NCBI GenBank assembly: GCA_963525745.1
Contig: CAURMH010000007.1
Location: 1 to 39,364, forward strand
Length of the DNA stretch: 39,364 bases
Reading direction: 5' to 3'
From: CAURMH01 sp963525745
Lineage (GTDB): Bacteria; Pseudomonadota; Gammaproteobacteria; Enterobacterales; Pasteurellaceae
Positions within the stretch are counted from its first letter, which is position 1. Every line of letters begins with the position of its first letter. Below the pieces are notes generated by a model. It had not been told where the DNA came from, did no database searches, and saw only the letters and a program-made list of their open reading frames with translations. Shown piece by piece: positions 34,059 to 39,364 of the stretch. Position numbers and translations under genes: made by a program.

Positions 34059-35525
34059 ATGGCTTCAACACTTCTTCCTGTTATTCTTTGCGGCGGCTCA
34101 GGCAGTCGCCTTTGGCCGCTGTCCCGCTCGGAATATCCTAAACAATTTATAAAATTTGATTCTGCCCAAAGCCTGTTTCAACAGGCTGTACTTCGCGGCA
34201 AATCGGCTCATGCAGCAGCGCCTTTAGTCATTACAAATGAATCCCAACGATTCTTGGTTGCCGAACAATTACGCGAATTGGGCTGCCAAGCCAGCAAAAT
34301 CATATTGGAACCGGAAGGACGTAATACCGCCCCTGCGCTCACGCTGTCCGCACTGGTTGCGAAGGAGAACGGCGAAGATCCTATTTTACTGGTGACGCCA
34401 TCTGATCATTTGATTGAAAATTCTTCCGCATTTTTGACCGCACTTGAACAAGCCATCCCGCTTGCCGAAAAAGGGGAAATCATTATATTTGGTATTCCCC
34501 CTACGCATCCGGAAACAGCGTACGGTTACATTAAAACACCGAATACAGCGGCACATTCTTCCGGAAAGCAAGAGCAAAATGAACAAGGCCTTCACGTTCA
34601 ATCCTTTGCGGAAAAACCGAATGAAGAAACCGCTCAGAAATATTTATCGGAGGGGGGATACTTTTGGAATGCCGGAATATTTGTATTAAAAGCCTCGGTT
34701 TGGCTTAATGCGATTCAATTATTTCGTCCTGATATCTATCAAGCCACATTGACCGCATTAAATGCCGGAGAAAGGGAGCAACTTGGTCATTTGATCTTCA
34801 TTCGGCCTTCTGCTTCTCTTTTTTCTCAAGTCCCTTCCGAATCCATTGACTATGCCGTTATGGAAAACTGTGTCAACGCCGAATTGCCGTTAAAAATGCT
34901 CCGTTTAGAGGCCGGTTGGAATGATTTAGGTGCCTGGGATGCGGTATGGCAGGCTTTAAATAAAGATGACATGGAAAATGCTTATCACGGAGATATTTTA
35001 ACTTATCGGGCCAAGCAAAATATCATCTACAGCGGACACCGATTAGTCACTCTCGTCGGTGTCAATAATCTTGTCGTGGTAGAAACCGAAGATGCCGTAT
35101 TAGTTGCGGATAGGAAATACTCTCAAGATGTAAAACATCTCGTGGCTATGATGAATTCGCAGCAACGCGTAGAAACCCAAGAGCACCGAAAAATATACCG
35201 ACCATGGGGCTGGTATGACAATGTCGATAGCGGTTTAGGATTTAAAGTGAGACGTATTTTCCTAAATCCAGGGGCAAGTTTACACTTGCAACGACATGAA
35301 CATCGTGCCGAACATTGGATTGTGGTAAAAGGGAAAGCGGAAGTAACGCATGCCGACAGCGTGTTTATTCTGGAACAAAATCAAAGCACTTATATACCGC
35401 CAAATACCTTACATCGTTTGCATAATCCGACGGAGAGTGCGTTAGAAATTATTGAAATTCAAACCGGTTCTTCTCTAACTGAAGAAGATACGATAAGATT
35501 TACAGAAAACACAAAGGATGAATAA
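34059..35525 (+). CDS. manC: mannose-1-phosphate guanylyltransferase/mannose-6-phosphate isomerase
   Basis: This bifunctional type II enzyme makes mannose 6-phosphate from fructose 6-phosphate and GDP-mannose from mannose 1-phosphate. The 488-aa protein begins with LCGGSGSRLWPLSRSEYPKQF, the pyrophosphorylase signature. SFAEKPNEETAQKYL and FWNAGIFVLKASVW follow. The cupin isomerase domain ends it (WGWYDNVDSGLGFKVRRI, LHLQRHEHRAEHW). Phosphomannomutase (manB) is not in the window and must be elsewhere. One USS core encodes LTALEQ. It lies 3 nt after the fucosyltransferase. Confidence 0.94.
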   Translation: MASTLLPVILCGGSGSRLWPLSRSEYPKQFIKFDSAQSLFQQAVLRGKSAHAAAPLVITNESQRFLVAEQLRELGCQASKIILEPEGRNTAPALTLSALVAKENGEDPILLVTPSDHLIENSSAFLTALEQAIPLAEKGEIIIFGIPPTHPETAYGYIKTPNTAAHSSGKQEQNEQGLHVQSFAEKPNEETAQKYLSEGGYFWNAGIFVLKASVWLNAIQLFRPDIYQATLTALNAGEREQLGHLIFIRPSASLFSQVPSESIDYAVMENCVNAELPLKMLRLEAGWNDLGAWDAVWQALNKDDMENAYHGDILTYRAKQNIIYSGHRLVTLVGVNNLVVVETEDAVLVADRKYSQDVKHLVAMMNSQQRVETQEHRKIYRPWGWYDNVDSGLGFKVRRIFLNPGASLHLQRHEHRAEHWIVVKGKAEVTHADSVFILEQNQSTYIPPNTLHRLHNPTESALEIIEIQTGSSLTEEDTIRFTENTKDE

Positions 35526-35526
35526 A

Positions 35527-36648
35527 ATGACCAAAAAAGTTGCCCTCATCACGGGTATAACCGGCCAAGACGGTTCATATCTTGCAGAATTTTTATTAGA
35601 AAAAGGTTATGAAGTTCATGGCATTAAACGCCGTTCTTCACAATTTAACACCCAGCGAATCGATCATATTTATCAAGATCCACACATTGAAAACGCGCAA
35701 TTTAAATTGCACTACGGAGATCTAACGGATACCTCAAATCTCACACGTCTTCTTGCTGAAATACAGCCCGATGAAGTTTATAATTTAGGCGCCCAATCCC
35801 ATGTCGCCGTCAGTTTTGAAGCGCCCGAATACACTGCAGATGTGGATGCTATCGGTACCTTACGCTTATTAGAAGCGATTCGCTTTTTAGGACTGGAAAA
35901 AAAAACCCGTTTTTACCAAGCCTCCACCTCTGAGCTATACGGCTTAGTGCAAGAAATCCCCCAAAAGGAAAGCACCCCATTTTACCCTCGCTCACCTTAT
36001 GCCGTCGCAAAACTTTATGCTTACTGGATTACCGTTAATTATCGCGAAGCCTATGGTATGTACGCCTGTAACGGAATTTTATTCAACCACGAAAGCCCAC
36101 GCCGCGGAGAAACCTTTGTCACGCGAAAAATCACCCGTTGTTTAGCCAATATCGCACAAGGTCTTGAACAATGTTTATACCTCGGTAATATGGACGCATT
36201 ACGTGACTGGGGGCATGCTAAAGATTACGTTAAAATGCAATGGATGATGTTACAACAGGATAAACCGGAAGATTTCGTTATCGCGACGGGTGTACAATAT
36301 AGCGTTCGCCAGTTTGTTTTATGGTCAGCGCAACATCTTGGGATTAAATTACGTTTTGAAGGTCATGGCGTTGATGAAATCGGTATCGTCGAAGCCATAA
36401 TAGGCGAAAATGCGACCGCACTTAATGTCGGTGATGTTATCGTGCGCGTAGATCCACGCTATTTTCGCCCATCAGAAGTCGAAACCCTCTTAGGCGATCC
36501 AACTAACGCTAAAAACAAGTTAGGCTGGACGCCACAAATCAGCGTGCAAGAAATGTGTGCCGAAATGGTTGCTGAAGATCTCAAAGTTGCTAAACGTATA
36601 GCATTATTGAAAGCCAACGGATATGACATTTCTCTATCAATGGAGTAA
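35527..36648 (+). CDS. gmd: GDP-mannose 4,6-dehydratase
   Basis: Gmd converts GDP-mannose to GDP-4-keto-6-deoxymannose, the first committed step to GDP-fucose. From the ATG at 35527 it is 373 aa, the E. coli length. Motifs are ALITGITGQDGSYLAEFL, NLGAQSHVAVSFE, QASTSELYGLVQE (catalytic Thr/Ser/Glu) and YPRSPYAVAKLYAYW (Tyr/Lys). AAGGA 8 nt upstream supports this start over the in-frame ATG at 35518, which overlaps manC. One USS core encodes ATALNV. Confidence 0.95.
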   Translation: MTKKVALITGITGQDGSYLAEFLLEKGYEVHGIKRRSSQFNTQRIDHIYQDPHIENAQFKLHYGDLTDTSNLTRLLAEIQPDEVYNLGAQSHVAVSFEAPEYTADVDAIGTLRLLEAIRFLGLEKKTRFYQASTSELYGLVQEIPQKESTPFYPRSPYAVAKLYAYWITVNYREAYGMYACNGILFNHESPRRGETFVTRKITRCLANIAQGLEQCLYLGNMDALRDWGHAKDYVKMQWMMLQQDKPEDFVIATGVQYSVRQFVLWSAQHLGIKLRFEGHGVDEIGIVEAIIGENATALNVGDVIVRVDPRYFRPSEVETLLGDPTNAKNKLGWTPQISVQEMCAEMVAEDLKVAKRIALLKANGYDISLSME

Positions 36649-36654
36649 CCCGTA

Positions 36655-37614
36655 ATGAAAAAAATTTTTGTAGCGGGCCATAATGGCATGGCAGGTTCAG
36701 CAATCGCACGGGCTTTACAAAAAGACGGAAAAAGCACTGTTATCACTTGCACACGCAACGAAGTCGATTTATCAAATCAACAGGCTGTCTCAAATTTTTT
36801 TAAACAACATCAGATAGATGAAGTTTATTTAGCCGCAGCTAAGGTCGGCGGAATTTTAGCAAATAATAATTACCCTGCTGAATTTATCTATCAAAATTTA
36901 TTAATTGAGGCAAATATCATCCACAGTGCATATCAAAATCAGGTTGAAAAATTACTTTTTCTTGGTTCGAGTTGCATTTATCCTAAATTTACCTCACAAC
37001 CGATCAAAGAAAATAGTTTACTAACAGGTGAACTTGAACCAACAAATGAACCTTATGCTATAGCTAAAATTGCCGGAATCAAACTATGTGAAAGTTATAA
37101 TCGTCAATATAGTGTCGATTATCGTAGTGTCATGCCGACAAACTTATATGGTATTAATGACAATTTTCACCCGGAAAATAGCCATGTTCTTCCTGCTTTG
37201 TTACGCCGTTTTCATGAAGCAAAAGAGAAAAAGTTACCTAGTGTAACGGTTTGGGGGAGCGGCACCCCTATGAGAGAATTTCTTTATATTGATGATATGG
37301 CTGATGCTTGCATTCATATTATGAACCTACCTAAAGCAGAATACCAAGCTAAAGTACTACCGATGCAAAGTCATATCAATATCGGTACGGGGAAAGATTG
37401 TAGTATTAAAACGCTTGCTGAAACTATTGCAGAGATTGTAGGATTTGACGGAGAAATTTGTTGGGATACCACCAAACCTGATGGAGCCCCTAGAAAGCTC
37501 CTTGATACAAGCCTACTATCCGGCTTAGGCTGGACTTACTCCACCGAGTTAAAGGATGGTATTCAAAAAACTTATCATTGGTTCCTTCAAAATCAGGATA
37601 AATTCAGAAAATAA
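36655..37614 (+). CDS. fcl: GDP-L-fucose synthase
   Basis: Fcl (WcaG) epimerises and reduces GDP-4-keto-6-deoxymannose to GDP-L-fucose with NADPH. The 319-aa SDR starts VAGHNGMAGSAIARAL. The active-site residues Ser105 and Cys107 lie in GSSCIYPK, and Tyr134 and Lys138 in NEPYAIAKIAG, all two residues below the E. coli numbering. It is the last gene of the island, 6 nt after gmd, and its codon use is more AT-rich than gmd. A long palindrome follows. Confidence 0.95.
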   Translation: MKKIFVAGHNGMAGSAIARALQKDGKSTVITCTRNEVDLSNQQAVSNFFKQHQIDEVYLAAAKVGGILANNNYPAEFIYQNLLIEANIIHSAYQNQVEKLLFLGSSCIYPKFTSQPIKENSLLTGELEPTNEPYAIAKIAGIKLCESYNRQYSVDYRSVMPTNLYGINDNFHPENSHVLPALLRRFHEAKEKKLPSVTVWGSGTPMREFLYIDDMADACIHIMNLPKAEYQAKVLPMQSHINIGTGKDCSIKTLAETIAEIVGFDGEICWDTTKPDGAPRKLLDTSLLSGLGWTYSTELKDGIQKTYHWFLQNQDKFRK

Positions 37615-37621
37615 TTGACTC

Positions 37622-37650
37622 ACAGTGAATAAGTAATACTTATTCACTGT
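37622..37650. terminator. perfect 14-bp palindrome between fcl and uvrB
   Basis: ACAGTGAATAAGTA (37622-37635) and TACTTATTCACTGT (37637-37650) are exact inverse complements around a single A. As RNA this makes a stem of about 12-13 bp in either direction. It lies between two convergent genes, so a bidirectional terminator is the simplest reading. It is AT-rich and lacks T runs on either side, so an operator or other protein site is also possible. Confidence 0.5.
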
Positions 37651-37657
37651 AAATGCT

Positions 37658-39364
37658 TTACTCCTCCGACAAAAACTGCTCCCGCAACCGACTTAACTGA
37701 TCACGAATTGCTGCGGCTTTCTCAAATTCAAGTTCTTGCGCAAATTTATACATTTGTTGCTCCAGTTTCTTAACTTGCTGCTGATATTGTTTCGGTGAAA
37801 TCGGGACTTCGTAAAGTGCGGTTGGTTCTGCCACGATTTTACCACGCTGCTTACCCCGCGCTTTCTGAGAGCTTCCTTGCCCAATGTCTAACAATTCACC
37901 GATTTTTTTATTTAAACCTTGCGGAACAATACCATGCTCTTCATTGTATTTCATTTGCTTTTCGCGGCGGCGATTCGTTTCTGTTATTGCTTTTTCCATC
38001 GATTTAGTCACCGAATCGGCATATAAAATCGCCTTGCCTTTTAAATTTCGCGCAGCACGACCGATAGTTTGAATTAAGGAGCGTTCCGAACGCAAAAAAC
38101 CCTCTTTATCCGCATCTAAAATCGCCACCAGCGACACTTCGGGAATATCCAGCCCTTCGCGCAATAAATTGATACCGACCAATACATCAAACTCGCCTAA
38201 ACGCAAATCACGAATAATTTCCACCCGTTCCACCGTATCAATATCAGAATGCAAATAACGCACCCGAACGCCGTGCTCAGCCAAATAATCCGTCAAGTCT
38301 TCTGCCATACGTTTCGTCAATGTCGTTACCAAAACTCGTTCATTATTGACCGCTCTTTGCTTCACTTCCGATAATAAATCGTCCACCTGAATCGCCACAG
38401 GACGAATATCAACTTCCGGATCGAGTAGCCCTGTCGGGCGTACTACTTGATCGATAATTTCACTGCCGGATTTTTCTAACTCATAAGGCCCAGGCGTGGC
38501 GGAAACATAAATCGTTTGCGGCGCAAGACGCTCAAATTCCTCAAAACGCAACGGACGATTATCCAATGCTGAAGGCAAACGAAAGCCATATTCCACCAAA
38601 GTCTCTTTACGCGAACGGTCTCCGCGATACATTCCACCGATTTGCGGCACCGTGACATGGGATTCGTCGATAATCAAAATCGCATCGGACGGCATATAAT
38701 CAAATAAGGTCGGCGGCGGTTCACCCTCGTTTCGACCGGAAAGGTAGCGTGAGTAGTTTTCGATGCCTGAGCAATACCCCAGCTCATTCATCATTTCAAT
38801 ATCAAACAACGTGCGCTGCGTAATACGCTGTTCTTCCAATAATTTATTTTCTTTAATGAAATATTCACGGCGCTGCGCCAGTTCATCTTTAATTTTATCG
38901 ATGGATTCCAAAATGCGCTCGCGCGGCGTCGCATAGTTGGTTTTCGGGTACACCGTGATACGTGGCACCGCACCGAGATTGCTTCCCGTAAGCGGATCAA
39001 AGAAACTTAAGCGTTCTACTTCCTCATCAAATAATTCGATACGAATGGCTTGATCGTCTGATTCCGCCGGAAAAATGTCGATTACATCGCCACGCACACG
39101 AAATGTGCCGCGCTGAAACGCCTGATCGTTACGCGTATATTGCATGCCCGCAAGTTGACTTAAAATCTCGCGCTGATTAGCCGGTGAGCCGACGCGCAAA
39201 ATCAAACGCATTTTTAAATAAGCTTCCGGATCGCCCAAACCATAAATCGCGGAAACCGACGCCACAACAATGGTATCGCGGCGCTCCAAAAAAGATTTCA
39301 CCGCAGAAAGGCGCATTTGGTCAATTTGCTCGTTCACCGCAGAATCTTTTTCAATAAAAGTATC
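37658..39364 (-). CDS. uvrB: UvrABC system protein B, missing its N-terminus (cut by right edge)
   Basis: UvrB is the damage-verifying helicase-like ATPase of nucleotide excision repair. The visible 568 codons begin at the edge with DTFIEKDSAVNEQIDQMRL, so about 105 residues including Walker A lie outside. Present are VVASVSAIYGLGDPEAYL (next to the beta-hairpin), the Walker B-like ILIIDESHVTVPQIGGMYRGD, ATPGPYELEKS, the helicase motifs VTTLTKRMAEDLTDYL and IGRAARNLKG, and the C-terminal UVR domain (EFEKAAAIRDQL) that binds UvrC. One USS core encodes PTALYE. The GTG at 39335-39337 is internal, not the start. Confidence 0.96.
   Translation of the reverse strand, partial: DTFIEKDSAVNEQIDQMRLSAVKSFLERRDTIVVASVSAIYGLGDPEAYLKMRLILRVGSPANQREILSQLAGMQYTRNDQAFQRGTFRVRGDVIDIFPAESDDQAIRIELFDEEVERLSFFDPLTGSNLGAVPRITVYPKTNYATPRERILESIDKIKDELAQRREYFIKENKLLEEQRITQRTLFDIEMMNELGYCSGIENYSRYLSGRNEGEPPPTLFDYMPSDAILIIDESHVTVPQIGGMYRGDRSRKETLVEYGFRLPSALDNRPLRFEEFERLAPQTIYVSATPGPYELEKSGSEIIDQVVRPTGLLDPEVDIRPVAIQVDDLLSEVKQRAVNNERVLVTTLTKRMAEDLTDYLAEHGVRVRYLHSDIDTVERVEIIRDLRLGEFDVLVGINLLREGLDIPEVSLVAILDADKEGFLRSERSLIQTIGRAARNLKGKAILYADSVTKSMEKAITETNRRREKQMKYNEEHGIVPQGLNKKIGELLDIGQGSSQKARGKQRGKIVAEPTALYEVPISPKQYQQQVKKLEQQMYKFAQELEFEKAAAIRDQLSRLREQFLSEE

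Noticed and set aside
1..39364. tRNA or rRNA genes, prophage genes, complete insertion sequences
   Set aside because: None seen. The gaps between genes are short and none has a cloverleaf-like fold, integrase or transposase that I could recognise.

Overview
The window looks like a chromosomal segment of a Pasteurellaceae gammaproteobacterium. The strongest sign is the Haemophilus-type DNA uptake sequence (USS) core AAGTGCGGT/ACCGCACTT, seen by eye roughly 25-30 times across 39 kb, both inside genes and as inverted pairs between genes. Gene order agrees: rnfABCDGE-nth, lrp-ftsK-lolA, and ygiM-cca-lolB-ispE-prs with the TIGR00153/pit pair nearby, all with close homologues in Haemophilus and Escherichia. 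Base composition is moderate (low 40s % GC by eye). I cannot name the species; a succinate-producing Basfia/Mannheimia/Actinobacillus type or an Aggregatibacter/Haemophilus relative would fit.

Layout. 1-88: 5' end of rplM (minus), with a promoter and a leader that may be autoregulatory. 336-1293: metF. 1487-3432: gsp, convergent with pepN (3534-6155, minus) across an inverted USS pair. 6297-12815: rnfA, a 29-codon unannotated-type ORF, rnfB, rnfC, rnfD, rnfG, rnfE and nth as one tightly overlapping operon for a membrane ion-pumping electron-transfer complex plus endonuclease III. 12816-13016: a convergent gap with a palindrome resembling abutted IS3/IS150-type ends. 13017-17047 (minus): lrp-ftsK-lolA. 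17112-19583 (minus): radA and a CYTH triphosphatase. 19713-21675: phosphate-transport pair (DUF47 regulator and Pit). 21730-26202: ygiM, cca, lolB, ispE, prs.

26301-37614 is an eleven-gene surface-glycan island between prs and uvrB. It makes nucleotide sugars: UDP-glucuronate (Ugd), a product of an unassigned SDR, UDP-galactose (GalE), UDP-galactofuranose (Glf), and GDP-mannose to GDP-fucose (ManC, Gmd, Fcl). It encodes four candidate transferases (GT90/CAP10-like, DUF4422, GT2 and GT10 fucosyltransferase). No flippase, polymerase or exporter is visible, so it may decorate lipooligosaccharide, or the export genes lie elsewhere. The middle (28.3-31.3 kb) is AT-rich and USS-poor, which suggests horizontal acquisition. 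The GT90 gene ends in five CAAT repeats, the unit used for phase variation in Haemophilus lic genes, but here at the 3' end. 37658-39364 (minus) is uvrB, cut by the right edge.

The most novel items are the small membrane ORF between rnfA and rnfB, joined to both neighbours by stop/start overlaps; the CAAT tract at the end of the GT90 gene; and the way USS elements have shaped proteins here, including an N-terminal extension of RnfE that carries two opposed USS and a 132-bp tandem repeat in rnfC that carries one.
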